From JANXQE01 sp035651635 (lineage in GTDB: Bacteria > Verrucomicrobiota > Verrucomicrobiia > Limisphaerales > UBA8199), in the NCBI GenBank assembly GCA_035651635.1, contig DASRFK010000095.1, positions 1-64,000 of the forward strand: DNA of 64,000 nt. The letters run 5' to 3'. The translations under genes were made by a program, and so were the position numbers. The notes below the pieces were generated by a model. It had not been told where the DNA came from and made no database searches. It worked only from the letters and a program-made list of their open reading frames with translations. Shown here one piece after another: positions 31,612-40,572 of the stretch. Numbering within the stretch: the first letter of the stretch is position 1; each line of letters starts with the position of its first letter.

Positions 31612-33144
31612 TTAGGGTCTGAGTTCGGCCAGTCGCGTTTCAGTCTCCCAGCCTCCACCTAGGGCTTTATAGAGCCGTATGAGATTTTGATCGGTCGTTC
31701 GTTCACTGCGGGCCAGCTGATCCTGCGCGTCGAGCAGGGAGCGTTGGGTTTCCAGGACATTCAGGAAGTCCACCAGGCCGCTGCGATAGCGTTCTCCGGC
31801 CAGTTCAACCGCCCGGCGATTGGCCGCCTCCGATTGGACGAGAGCCAGATGGTGTTCCTCTTCCTTTCCGCAAGCCACCAGTGCGTTCTCGACCTCCTCC
31901 AGTGAGGTCAGCACCGTTTGTTCGTAGCGAATCAGGGATTGCTCCTGGCGCGCGTTCTGCACCTTAATATTCTGGCGAATGCGGCCGGCGGTAAAGATGG
32001 GCCACTGCATGCTCGGCCCGATGGACCAGAACCGGCTGCCGGCGGTGAAAAAGTCGCTGGCATTCAGACTCTGCAAACCGGCGGCGCCGGTGAGAAAAAA
32101 GCGGGGGAATAAATCCGCCGTCGCTACGCCAATGCGGGCGGTGGCGGCGGCCACTTCCCGTTCCGCCTGGCGGATGTCGGGCCGGCGCCGGAGCAGGTCC
32201 GAAGGGAGTCCAATAGGGATGCCTGGTGTGGCGGGCGGGATGGGGGCAGAGGCGGCGAGCTGAGCTTCGAGTTCAGCCGGTTGTTTGCCGATTAAGATGC
32301 CAAGCCGATGAATCGAGCGCTGAATGTCCTCCTCGAGCAGCGGGATTTGGGACCGGGTGTTGGCCGCCTGCGCCTCGGCGCGAGCGGTATCCAATTCATT
32401 GGCCAGGCCGGCTCGGAATCGGTCCTGGGTGAGCGCCAGCGTTTGTTCCTGCAGGCGCAAATTATCCTGTGCCACGGCCAGTTGCTTCTGCAGGCCGCGC
32501 AGGTCGAGATAATTGAGGCCAACATCGCTGATGACCGTAATCAGGACTCCTCGCCTTGCTTCCTCAACCGCCCCGAGCTCGGCCTGCGCCGCCTCAAGAC
32601 CCCGCCGGTTGCCGCCGAAGATATCCAGCTCCCAGTTCGCATCGAAGCCGGCATCAAACAGGTTCTGTTCGAGCGCTTGGTGCGCCCCGCGAGCCAGCAG
32701 ACCATTAGGACTATGCTCACTCAAGCGTTGTCGCGAATATTCGCCAGTTGTGTTTGCCGTGGGCCACAGAGTTGAGCGAGCCACGCCCGCCTGCGCGCGG
32801 GCCTCGCGCACCCGGGCCTGAGCCAGACGCAGATCGAAGTTTGCCTGCGTCGCTTGCTTGATCAGGCTATCGAGCTGTGGGTCGTGGAAAACCAGCCACC
32901 ATTGGGACAGGTCCTGCGGGGTTCCGTTGGATAAGGCGCTAGGCGTTTGAGGATAGGCCGCAGGCACTGAAACTTGTGGTGAGTCATAGTTCTCACCCAC
33001 TGCGCAGCCGCTAAGCAATGCCGTCATTGTCCAAGCTGCTACGCAACCGAATGTAAGTGCGCCGCTCGGCTTTGAAATCCAAACTCCAAAGCCTCGAACG
33101 GACCCGGCCATTTGCTTTTTGAGATTTACTGTTTTCAAATTCAA
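31612..33144 (-). CDS. Outer-membrane efflux lipoprotein, TolC/NodT (OMF) family
   Basis: 510 residues with a lipobox (TALLSGCAVGENYDSP) near residue 46 and the two OEP repeats (about 60-270 and 280-490). Family motifs are visible: WWLVFHDPQLDSLI, DLRLAQARVREARAQAG, PSDLLRRRPDIRQAEREVAAA and YRSGLVDFLNVLETQRSLLDAQDQLA. It forms the trimeric exit duct for the HlyD-ABC pump encoded upstream on the same strand; it starts 29 bp after the HlyD gene. The N-terminal 25 codons run over degenerate repeat DNA, so the true start may be later. Confidence 0.93.
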   Translation of the reverse strand: MNLKTVNLKKQMAGSVRGFGVWISKPSGALTFGCVAAWTMTALLSGCAVGENYDSPQVSVPAAYPQTPSALSNGTPQDLSQWWLVFHDPQLDSLIKQATQANFDLRLAQARVREARAQAGVARSTLWPTANTTGEYSRQRLSEHSPNGLLARGAHQALEQNLFDAGFDANWELDIFGGNRRGLEAAQAELGAVEEARRGVLITVISDVGLNYLDLRGLQKQLAVAQDNLRLQEQTLALTQDRFRAGLANELDTARAEAQAANTRSQIPLLEEDIQRSIHRLGILIGKQPAELEAQLAASAPIPPATPGIPIGLPSDLLRRRPDIRQAEREVAAATARIGVATADLFPRFFLTGAAGLQSLNASDFFTAGSRFWSIGPSMQWPIFTAGRIRQNIKVQNARQEQSLIRYEQTVLTSLEEVENALVACGKEEEHHLALVQSEAANRRAVELAGERYRSGLVDFLNVLETQRSLLDAQDQLARSERTTDQNLIRLYKALGGGWETETRLAELRP

Positions 33145-33171
33145 ATTTGTTTTGGATTTCGGATTTGGCTT
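33120..33171. repeat. Degenerate GGATTTCGGATTTGG repeat
   Basis: TTTTGGATTTCGGATTTGG and neighbouring TTCAAATTCAAATTTG words span the gap between the HlyD and OMF genes and the first codons of the OMF gene. Same family as the repeats at 1.4, 11.9 and 18.3-18.6 kb. Confidence 0.5.
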
Positions 33172-33173
33172 GG

Positions 33174-34124
33174 CTACCGGGCCGCCATTGCCTGAATGGC
33201 GGGCGCCTCGATAAACACGTCCATTTGCTGGCCCACGAACAGCGGCAGCGCATCGTTGTCCACGCGATAAATGACCTGTAGAACCCGCGTGTCCACGCGT
33301 TCGGTGCTGTCGCCGGTGAGCGATTTTTTCGGCAGAACGAAAGGCTCGAAGCGCACGAAGCCTACCGGAGTTTTCAACTCGGCGTTGCCGCGCACCGTGG
33401 CGACAGCTTTAGCGGACGGGCTCACTCGCCACGCCTCGTGTTCATCAACGTCTACCCGGATATTGAGCGGTTTGAGCCGTCCGAGAAGCACAAGTGGGGT
33501 GGCGGTTACGCTGGCCGGAGCATACTCGCCGACGTGGATCTTTACCTGCAGCACCTCTCCATCAATGGGACTCCGGACGACGCTGCGTTCGATTTGTGTT
33601 TCCACGCTCTTGACCTGGGCTTCCGCGGCTGCGACCTGGGCCCTGGCCGCTTCGAGCCGGGCTTTGGCCGTCCCGCTGGCAAAGCGGCGCTTGGACAATT
33701 CCTCGGAGCTGATGGCTCGTTTGTCCGAGAGCGTGTCGGCGAAATCGAGTTGCTGTTGGGCATCCTCGACTAAAGTGGCATCCACTTTGACTTGCCTCTG
33801 AGCTACCAAGAGGTCGGCGCGGCGGGCAGCGAGGTCAGCCTGGAGTTGGCGCACATCGAGCTTGAAGAGCGGCTCGCCGCATTTCACGACCTGACCCACA
33901 ACAACAGGCACCTCAGCCACCACCTCAGACAACGGCGTGCCGATGGAAATGTTTTCGCTGCTGGCTTCAACCAGCCCTTCGGCGGCCACGGCGTGAGCGT
34001 AAGGCGAAACCGGTGGTGGCGAAGGGGGAAGGTTGGCTTGGCTCCTGGGTTGAGAGCGGACGACCGACACAATGCCGAAGCTCAAGGCGGCGAGCGCGAT
34101 TAATGGAAGAATGACTTTTTTCAT
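33174..34124 (-). CDS. HlyD/DevB-type membrane-fusion (adaptor) protein
   Basis: 316 residues. One N-terminal membrane segment (LPLIALAALSFGIVSVV), then a biotinyl-lipoyl-like half (ISIGTPLSEVVAEVPVVVGQVVKCGEPLFKLDVRQL), a coiled-coil hairpin (about 90-175; LLVAQRQVKVDATLVEDAQQQLD, AAAEAQVKSVETQIERSVVRSPIDG) and a beta-barrel domain. It bridges the inner-membrane ABC pump and the OMF. It starts 17 bp after the ABC ATPase gene, in an operon with all four partners. Confidence 0.93.
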   Translation of the reverse strand: MKKVILPLIALAALSFGIVSVVRSQPRSQANLPPSPPPVSPYAHAVAAEGLVEASSENISIGTPLSEVVAEVPVVVGQVVKCGEPLFKLDVRQLQADLAARRADLLVAQRQVKVDATLVEDAQQQLDFADTLSDKRAISSEELSKRRFASGTAKARLEAARAQVAAAEAQVKSVETQIERSVVRSPIDGEVLQVKIHVGEYAPASVTATPLVLLGRLKPLNIRVDVDEHEAWRVSPSAKAVATVRGNAELKTPVGFVRFEPFVLPKKSLTGDSTERVDTRVLQVIYRVDNDALPLFVGQQMDVFIEAPAIQAMAAR

Positions 34125-34141
34125 AAATTGCTTTGGTTTCG

Positions 34142-34888
34142 CTATGCGAAGGCGTTTGCTTCCTTTTTGAACAGTGCCTCACGGGAACCTCTCGATTCCA
34201 CTTTCACTATCCGCCCGTCGTCCATGTGGCCGATGGCATCCGCGTAATGAAAGACACGGTTGTCGTGGGTTACGACAATGACCGCGCGCTCCGGATGAAC
34301 CGCGTTTTGTGCCAGGAGGTCCATGACGGCCTCGCCGGTGGCGTGGTCCAGGGCTGCGGTCGGTTCGTCGCAAATAATCAGGCGTGGTTGGTGGACCAAT
34401 GCCCTGGCCAAAGTCACCCGCTGCTGTTGGCCGCCGGAAAGCTTTTCGGGCAGTGTGTCCAACCGATGCTCCAAGCCGAGCTTGACCAATAGCTCTCTGG
34501 CACGGTCCACCGCCTGGCGACGCGCCACGCCGGCCGCCAATAACGGCACCGCGGCGTTTTCCGCCGCCGTCAGTGCCGGCAGCAAATTGAATTGCTGGTA
34601 AACGAATCCGAGGTTTCTACGGCGGAACAACACGCGTTCGCGCGGCGCAAGCGCTTCGGTGTCCTGCCCGAACAATTCCACTTTGCCTCCCGTGCGATCG
34701 AGCAGGCCGGCGATGACTGAGATCAGCGTAGTTTTACCGCAACCGCTGGGTCCGACCAGGAACGTGAGTTTCCCTTGGACGGCTTCGAAATCCACGCCGC
34801 GAAGAACTTCGACGGCCGCATCGGCCTGGCCGAAGCTCTTGCGCACTTGATGGCAGGCGACCGCCCGTGAGTGGTTGCTTTGGTTCAT
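34142..34888 (-). CDS. ABC transporter ATPase, DevA/LolD/MacB type
   Basis: 248 residues from ATG 34888, 2 bp after the permease stop. Walker A GPSGCGKTT, Q-loop VYQQFNLLPALTAAENAAVPL, signature LSGGQQQRVTLARAL, Walker B LIICDEPTAALD and the switch His (VVTHD). These are the marks of the MacB/LolD/DevA group, which powers mechanotransmission pumps and lipoprotein or glycolipid export rather than import. The open frame extends upstream into the permease gene without homology, so the internal ATG is the start. Confidence 0.95.
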   Translation of the reverse strand: MNQSNHSRAVACHQVRKSFGQADAAVEVLRGVDFEAVQGKLTFLVGPSGCGKTTLISVIAGLLDRTGGKVELFGQDTEALAPRERVLFRRRNLGFVYQQFNLLPALTAAENAAVPLLAAGVARRQAVDRARELLVKLGLEHRLDTLPEKLSGGQQQRVTLARALVHQPRLIICDEPTAALDHATGEAVMDLLAQNAVHPERAVIVVTHDNRVFHYADAIGHMDDGRIVKVESRGSREALFKKEANAFA

Positions 34889-34890
34889 AA

Positions 34891-36030
34891 TCAGCTGCGG
34901 AAAACAATCGCAGGTTCGAGCACCAATACCCGGCGCAGACTTAAAACGCTTGCCAGGACGACGACAAATGCGATGCAGGCGCCTGTTAAGGCCACGCTTT
35001 GCCACATTAGAATGATTCCGCGTGTGGCCAGCTTTTGGCCGAAGAAATTGAAAAACTCGGCGCCCATGCCAGTCCCAATTGAGAACCCGATGAGACCCAC
35101 GGCGGCGGCCTGTAACAGCACCATGCCCACCAGCCGCCAGTTGGTGACACCGATGGCTTTGAGCGCCCCGAACTGTCTCAGATTTTCGATGGTGAACAGG
35201 TAAAAGGTTTGGCCGGCGACCACCGCGCCCACAATGAGGGCGATGGCGATCGTGATGCCGAAGTTTACGGGAATACCTGTGTTCTTGAGGTAATACTGGA
35301 TGCAATCCCATTGGAACTGCCCGCTGGTGCGCGCGCGCAAACCGGTTTGATGCGCGATGCGAGCACAGAGCGTTTTTGTATCAACCCCGGGCCGAGGCTG
35401 CACCAGCACATACGAAAGCTCCGTCCGCTCCCGCCCCAGGAATTTCACCGCCAGGCTGTACCGGGTGTGGAGCACTGGCCAACTGACAAAGGGCGCCGAG
35501 GCGTCCGAGATGCCAACGATGCTTACTTTGTGATCGTTCAATTCAAGCGTGCGTCCCAGTTGCAACGGTTCGTCCGGGAAGAGCAGGATATAGCCGGCCT
35601 TGTCGATCACCACCGAGTCCGGCTCCCACAGCCGTTCCCAGGAGCCGAGTAACATCTTGCGCGGAGCGCCTGTCAGCGTGGCGTCATCCACCCCGAGGCA
35701 AAACGTCGTGGCGAACTTGCCCGCGAGCGTGCGGGCCACCGGGCTGCCTTTGAAGAGCCTCACGGCCCATTGCACGCCGTCAACGCCTCGAACACGGTTG
35801 AGGTCGGTATCCTTGAGAGCTTTGGTTTGCTCGAAGTATTCGGTATCGCGGTCCATGACCCAGATGGCGGCCTCGGTGACGTCGCGGATTTGGCTGCCGG
35901 TGCGGCGCAGGATGCCGGCGAAAATGGAGGTCTGGTTTTCGAGGAGGAAAGTAGAGAAAGCGATGGCGAAGATAAGCGCGAGATATTTTGCTCGGTCACC
36001 CGTCAACATTTTCAGCGCGATGAAATTCAT
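34891..36030 (-). CDS. ABC transporter permease, DevC/FtsX-like
   Basis: 379 residues. One N-terminal helix (YLALIFAIAFSTFLLENQ), a large periplasmic MacB-PCD-like domain (about 40-250) and three C-terminal helices (FGITIAIALIVGAVVAGQTFYLFTI, MVLLQAAAVGLIGFSIGTG, LTGACIAFVVVLASVLSL), the FtsX/DevC topology. First gene of the permease-ATPase-adaptor-OMF operon. An operator-like palindrome (36048-36060) stands 18 bp before its start. The substrate could be a lipid, glycolipid or drug. Confidence 0.92.
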   Translation of the reverse strand: MNFIALKMLTGDRAKYLALIFAIAFSTFLLENQTSIFAGILRRTGSQIRDVTEAAIWVMDRDTEYFEQTKALKDTDLNRVRGVDGVQWAVRLFKGSPVARTLAGKFATTFCLGVDDATLTGAPRKMLLGSWERLWEPDSVVIDKAGYILLFPDEPLQLGRTLELNDHKVSIVGISDASAPFVSWPVLHTRYSLAVKFLGRERTELSYVLVQPRPGVDTKTLCARIAHQTGLRARTSGQFQWDCIQYYLKNTGIPVNFGITIAIALIVGAVVAGQTFYLFTIENLRQFGALKAIGVTNWRLVGMVLLQAAAVGLIGFSIGTGMGAEFFNFFGQKLATRGIILMWQSVALTGACIAFVVVLASVLSLRRVLVLEPAIVFRS

Positions 36031-36047
36031 ATCTTTCAGTAAATCTC

Positions 36048-36060
36048 TGACTAAAAGTCA
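36048..36060. promoter_or_regulatory. Operator palindrome before the efflux operon
   Basis: TGACTAAAAGTCA is a 13-bp palindrome (TGACT-N3-AGTCA). The same palindrome stands before the TetR gene at 36828-36840, so the TetR protein probably controls both itself and the pump. Confidence 0.75.
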
Positions 36061-36083
36061 GCTCCGAACGAAAAAAATGCCTC

Positions 36084-36818
36084 TTACTTGAGCCAGGTTG
36101 CTTCGGGGAAAATCTCTTTCTTGATGCGATGATTCACGGCCTCAAGGTCGGCCTCGCTCGACAACGGCTTCCAGCCCAAGCCGTCGAGCAGTAGGTTAAC
36201 ATTATCACAAAGGACCTCTAACGGGTCATCGATACCAGCCAGGAGCAGGGCCTGAGTGTTTCGGCTCATGATATGGCTGCCGATAGCAGTGGAGGCGATA
36301 GCGAAGACGATCCGTTCGGCCGGCATCCTGCCTTTAGGCAGATCGCCGTCGCGGAAGCCGTCGGTCGCCAACTGGTGGATGGTCCGAAAACAGCGTCCCC
36401 CCTGCATGGCGTATTGATGCTGTCGCGTCTCATCGGCCTTCTCCCAAAAGGAAAGCGATTTCAGCATCATTTCTACATTGTAGTAGTCCGGGTACACCTT
36501 GGCGAAATGACAGCAGGCAAAACCAATGGCTTGGACTCGCTCGCGGGTGCGGCCCTTGAACCCGGCGGCGCGTTCAAAGAAATCCGCGCGTTCTTTCTGG
36601 GCGCGTGTTATTACTGCCAGCGCAATATCTTCTTTGGTTTTGAAATGGAGGTAGAGCGTCCCTTTCGAGTACTCGACCGCCTCGGCCAATTCGTCCAGGT
36701 TGAAATTCTGAAAACCGTCCTTCAGGAGCAGGCGCTGAGCGTGATCCAGGATCAGCTCTTCGCGAGCCGCCCGTTCCCGTTCTTTGCGCACCTGAATGAC
36801 GCTCATGGCTGGAATCAT
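36084..36818 (-). CDS. TetR/AcrR family regulator of the efflux operon
   Basis: 244 residues from ATG 36818 (ATG 36806 is an alternative). Helix-turn-helix at about 18-66: REELILDHAQRLLLKDGFQNFNLDELAEAVEYSKGTLYLHFKTKEDIALAV. The C-terminal ligand domain is of the larger type. It is transcribed in the same direction as the pump genes and ends 53 bp before the permease gene, with an operator copy in front of each. It likely represses them until a pump substrate binds. Confidence 0.94.
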   Translation of the reverse strand: MIPAMSVIQVRKERERAAREELILDHAQRLLLKDGFQNFNLDELAEAVEYSKGTLYLHFKTKEDIALAVITRAQKERADFFERAAGFKGRTRERVQAIGFACCHFAKVYPDYYNVEMMLKSLSFWEKADETRQHQYAMQGGRCFRTIHQLATDGFRDGDLPKGRMPAERIVFAIASTAIGSHIMSRNTQALLLAGIDDPLEVLCDNVNLLLDGLGWKPLSSEADLEAVNHRIKKEIFPEATWLK

Positions 36819-36827
36819 CTCATGTTC

Positions 36828-36840
36828 TGACTAAGAGTCA
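36828..36840. promoter_or_regulatory. Operator palindrome before the TetR gene
   Basis: TGACTAAGAGTCA (TGACT-N3-AGTCA) ends 10 bp before the TetR start codon; one spacer base differs from the copy at 36048-36060. Confidence 0.75.
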
Positions 36841-37047
36841 ATAAGTTTCTTGAGGTTTTATCGAGCTCAGCCCAGCCGGTTAATCCAGTGCAGTCATTCG
36901 CCGGTTGCGCCGATCCCCGCGCAGACCTCGGGTTCGAGCCTTTTCTTTCCACTTTCCATTTGCACCGGTGGGATGCGCAAACGATTATCCGCTCCGACAC
37001 CGTTCAAGAATTGCTCGCTTCAGATCGAGCAAAGCCCGAAGCGACTT

Positions 37048-38631
37048 ATGCTAGGCAACGCCGAATTCATCCTGATTTGCCTGATCGCCATCGGTGTGTT
37101 GGCGATCTTGGCACGAAAGATTCGGATTCCGTACCCGATCCTGCTGACCATCGGCGGTGTGATCCTCGCGCTGATCCCGGGTATTCCAGCGATCCACCTC
37201 GATCCTCAACTGGTCTTTAGTTTGTTTCTTCCTCCTTTGCTCTACCCGGCTGCGGTGTTCACGTCCTGGAGAGATTTCCGGAGCAACCTTCGCCCCATTC
37301 TCTTCCTGGCAATTGGTTTGGTTCTGCTGACGATGTCGACCGTTGGCTATTTGTTTCATTATTGGGCAGGTTTGCCGCTGGCAGTTGGTTTCGTGTTCGG
37401 CGCCATCATATCGCCGCCTGATGCCGTGGCGGCGCTGGCGATAACTCGCAATCTGCGTGTGCCGCGCAGAATCGTCGTGATCCTCGAAGGGGAAAGCCTG
37501 GTCAACGACGCCACCTCTTTCATTTCGTTCCGATTCGCGGTGGCGGCGGTCATGACCGGAAATTTTTCTTTGGGTCAGGCGACAGGGCAGTTCTTTGTTG
37601 TCGCGATTGGCGGGATCGGTGTCGGGCTGGCAGTTGGCTGGCTGGCGACCCAAGTCCAAAAACGCCTGGATGATCCTTCCGTTCAAACCATGTTTTCCCT
37701 TTTGACTCCGTACGTGGCGTATTTCGGCGGTGAAAGGGCCCACGTTTCCGGCATCCTCGCGGTGGTGGTCGCCGGCCTCTATTACGGCTGGCAGGCGCCG
37801 CGGATTTTGAGCGGCCGGATGCGGTTGCAGGCGGTGCCGGTTTGGGAAATGGTTGTGTTCGTCCTGAATGGAGTCCTCTTTATGTTGATCGGCCTCGAAC
37901 TGCCCCAGGTGATCCATGCCCTTCCTGCGAGTTCTTCGATTCGAATGGCGAGGCTGGCAATCCTGGCAGTATCGACCATTGTCCTGGTTCGGTTTGTGTG
38001 GATGTTCGGCGCCAGTTATTTCACATGCCTGCTCAGCCGGTTTTTTCAACAGGAAGAACATATTCCCTGGCAACACACCGCTTTGCTCGCCTGGACGGGC
38101 ATGCGCGGAGCCGATTCACTCGCGGGCGCGCTTGCCATTCCTTTGGTTCTGCCCAACGGCGAGCCGTTCCCCGGGCGCAATCTGATCCTGTTGCTGACAT
38201 TCTGCGTGATTTTCGGAACGCTTGTCCTGCAAGGACTCACGCTTTCGCCCCTGATTGCCTGGTTGGGAGTGGTGGACGATCGGGTGACCGACAAAGAGGA
38301 GCGGTTGGCGCGCTTAAAGGCTAATGAAGCCGCGTTGGCTCGACTGGAAAGCCTGCACTCGGCTAATCGGTCCCGGCCCGAAATTGCCGAACGCCTTCGG
38401 TCAGAATACCTGGACCGCATTCGCCAATTGCGCGGCCAGGGCGCGCCGGAAGAAAGCGTCAGCAGATTATTTTCGCCGGACTTTGAAGAATTAGCTCGCG
38501 AGGCGCTCCGGACTGAGCGCGAGACCGTCCTGCAATTGCGCAACGACGAAGCCATCAGTGATCAGGCACTCCATCGCATCCAGCGCGATATTGATCTGGC
38601 TGAAGCCCGCCTCCAGCGACGACCGGCCTAA
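37048..38631 (+). CDS. CPA1-family Na+/H+ antiporter
   Basis: 527 residues from ATG 37048, the first Met before the first helix. About 12 membrane helices fill residues 1-415: FILICLIAIGVLAILARKI, VILALIPGIPAI, FGAIISPPDAVAALAI and the conserved ESLVNDAT motif, where NhaP-type proteins carry the ion-binding Asn-Asp pair. A soluble tail of about 110 residues (KEERLARLKANEAALARLESL) is Glu/Arg-rich and probably coiled coil, a regulatory region. It exchanges cytoplasmic Na+ or K+ for H+. Stands alone between the TetR gene and the receiver-TrxR gene. Confidence 0.93.
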   Translation: MLGNAEFILICLIAIGVLAILARKIRIPYPILLTIGGVILALIPGIPAIHLDPQLVFSLFLPPLLYPAAVFTSWRDFRSNLRPILFLAIGLVLLTMSTVGYLFHYWAGLPLAVGFVFGAIISPPDAVAALAITRNLRVPRRIVVILEGESLVNDATSFISFRFAVAAVMTGNFSLGQATGQFFVVAIGGIGVGLAVGWLATQVQKRLDDPSVQTMFSLLTPYVAYFGGERAHVSGILAVVVAGLYYGWQAPRILSGRMRLQAVPVWEMVVFVLNGVLFMLIGLELPQVIHALPASSSIRMARLAILAVSTIVLVRFVWMFGASYFTCLLSRFFQQEEHIPWQHTALLAWTGMRGADSLAGALAIPLVLPNGEPFPGRNLILLLTFCVIFGTLVLQGLTLSPLIAWLGVVDDRVTDKEERLARLKANEAALARLESLHSANRSRPEIAERLRSEYLDRIRQLRGQGAPEESVSRLFSPDFEELAREALRTERETVLQLRNDEAISDQALHRIQRDIDLAEARLQRRPA

Positions 38632-38684
38632 TGGACGCAGGGGGTGCGCTTAGAAGTGTCGGTCTTGGCTGGAAGCCGAAAATG

Positions 38685-38775
38685 GCGGCAGAGGGCTGCC
38701 GCAGTCCAAAACGCAAGCGCGACACGGGCGCGGGCCTCGAGAACCGAAGTTTGGAGTGCGCCAGCCCTCTGCCGC
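38685..38775. repeat. Inverted repeat of the GCGGCAGAGGGCTG family
   Basis: GCGGCAGAGGGCTG (38685-38698) is perfectly complementary to CAGCCCTCTGCCGC (38762-38775). Inside, GCAGTCCAAAACGC and GTTTGGAGTGCGCC extend the symmetry. It lies in the intergenic region after the antiporter gene and could fold a long hairpin in RNA. I know close relatives of this unit as frequent repeats in verrucomicrobial assemblies. Confidence 0.7.
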
Positions 38776-38907
38776 TTTTCTGCCGCTCAACACAGAATGA
38801 CCGACAGATTTAACCACACCCGGACGCAGGCTCCGGGTTGCAAGCTCGAGGACGATGGGCAAGATTGGGCTTTCTGCTTACTGGACGTGCTAACGACAGG
38901 ATGATTT

Positions 38908-40572
38908 ATGCCAAAGCCCGTAATCTGGACTGTTGACGACGACCCGGATGTGTTGCGGGCCGTCGAGCGTGATTTACGCCGCCAGTATGGCAACCGTTAT
39001 CGCGTCATGGCCGCCGATTCGGGACCCTCCGCCCTGGCAGCGGTCGAACAGCTAAAATTGCGCAACGAACCAGTCGCCCTTTTTCTCGTGGACCAACGCA
39101 TGCCGCGAATGTCCGGCGTTGAGTTTCTGGAAAAGACGCTGGAAATCTATCCGGACGCCAAACGGGCGCTCTTAACGGCGTACGCCGACACGGATGCGGC
39201 CATCCGTGCCATCAACAGCGTCAAAATCGATCATTACCTAATGAAGCCTTGGGATCCGCCGGAAGAGCGGTTGTACGGCATTGTGGACGACTTGTTGGAC
39301 GACTGGCAGGCTTCTTATCACCCGGTTTTCGACGGAATTCGTGTGGTGGGCCATCGCTGGTCGCCGGCCTCGACGGAGATCCGTGATTTTCTGGGGCGCA
39401 ATTTCATTCCATATCAATGGCTGGACATTGAAAAAGAGGAAAAGGCCAGGCAACTGGTGGCCAGCAGTAAAACGGAATGCTCGTCATTGCCCTTGGTGGT
39501 GTTTCGCGACGGCTCGTTCCTGGCCAGTCCGACGGCCGCCACAGTTGCGTCGAGGCTTGGGCTCAAAACGCGCGCGGAACAGCCTCTTTACGACTTGGTC
39601 GTGGTGGGCGCCGGTCCCGCCGGATTGGCGGCCGCCGTCTATGGAGCGGCCGACGGACTGCGCACGCTGCTCATCGAGCGCGAGGCGCCGGGTGGACAGG
39701 CGGGCCGGAGTTCACGGATCGAGAATTATCTCGGGTTTCCGACCGGCTTGAGCGGGGGGGATTTGGCGCGGCGAGCGGTGGCCCAGGCCCGGCGGTTTGG
39801 AGTGGAGATCCTGGCCCCACAGGAAGTGGTGGGGGTGAGAATCGAAGGGCCGTCCAGCGTTCTGCGATTGGCCGATGACAGTGAAGTGATTACTCGCGCC
39901 TTGCTGGTCGCCACGGGCATCGCTTACCGCAAACTCGAAGTGGCCGGACTCGAGCGGTTGCAAGGGGCGGGCGTTCACTACTATGCGCCCATGAGCGAGG
40001 CGTTCTCGCATCGCGATGGCGACGTCTACATCGTGGGCGGCGCCAATTCCGCGGGCCAGGCGGCGATGTATTTCTCGGGATTTGCCCGGCAGGTAACCAT
40101 GGTGGTGCGTGGTGAATCGCTTTCGGCGACGATGTCGCAGTACTTAGAGGACCAGATCCAGGCGACCAAGAACATCATGGTTAGACCAAACTCGCAAGTG
40201 GTCGAAGTCCGCGGCTCGGAACGGTGCGAGGAACTGGTAATCCAAGATAAAAAATCAGGCGGTAGTCAAACGGTGCCGGCGAGCGCTCTGTTGATCTATG
40301 CGGGCGCGGTTCCGCGAACGGAGTGGCTCGCGGGTGTGGTCGAGCGGGACGCGCAAGGATACGTCATTTCAGGGCAGCATTTGCTCCAGCGCGAATCACG
40401 ACGGCCGCAGGGTTGGGCGGTGGATCGCGATCCTTTTTACCTCGAAACGAGTGTTCCGGGAATCTTTGTGGCGGGCGACGTGCGTCATCGCTCGGCCAAA
40501 GGAGTTACTTCGGGAGTCGGGGAGGGTGCCATGGCGGTAAAATTGGTGCACGAATATCTCAGCACATTATGA
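38908..40572 (+). CDS. Receiver domain fused to thioredoxin-reductase-like flavoprotein
   Basis: 554 residues. A receiver domain (1-130) keeps the acidic pocket (TVDDDPD), phosphoacceptor Asp (FLVDQRMP) and lysine (YLMKPWD). A linker of about 90 residues with a thioredoxin/glutaredoxin-like shape follows (WLDIEKEEKARQLVASSKTE, LPLVVFRDGSFL), then an FAD/NAD(P)H pyridine-nucleotide oxidoreductase (about 220-550; VVVGAGPAGLAAAVYGA, GGANSAGQAAMYFS, GIFVAGDVR). The CxxC of thioredoxin reductases is absent: YYAPMSEAF stands at its place. Such fusions are known and paired with cyclic-nucleotide-binding kinases, as here (4-nt overlap). Electron acceptor unknown. Confidence 0.93.
   Translation: MPKPVIWTVDDDPDVLRAVERDLRRQYGNRYRVMAADSGPSALAAVEQLKLRNEPVALFLVDQRMPRMSGVEFLEKTLEIYPDAKRALLTAYADTDAAIRAINSVKIDHYLMKPWDPPEERLYGIVDDLLDDWQASYHPVFDGIRVVGHRWSPASTEIRDFLGRNFIPYQWLDIEKEEKARQLVASSKTECSSLPLVVFRDGSFLASPTAATVASRLGLKTRAEQPLYDLVVVGAGPAGLAAAVYGAADGLRTLLIEREAPGGQAGRSSRIENYLGFPTGLSGGDLARRAVAQARRFGVEILAPQEVVGVRIEGPSSVLRLADDSEVITRALLVATGIAYRKLEVAGLERLQGAGVHYYAPMSEAFSHRDGDVYIVGGANSAGQAAMYFSGFARQVTMVVRGESLSATMSQYLEDQIQATKNIMVRPNSQVVEVRGSERCEELVIQDKKSGGSQTVPASALLIYAGAVPRTEWLAGVVERDAQGYVISGQHLLQRESRRPQGWAVDRDPFYLETSVPGIFVAGDVRHRSAKGVTSGVGEGAMAVKLVHEYLSTL

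Noticed and set aside
36900..36960. tRNA-like GGTTCGAGCC stretch upstream of the antiporter gene
   Set aside because: The bases around GGTTCGAGCC do not form a 5-bp T-stem and no acceptor or anticodon stem can be drawn around it.
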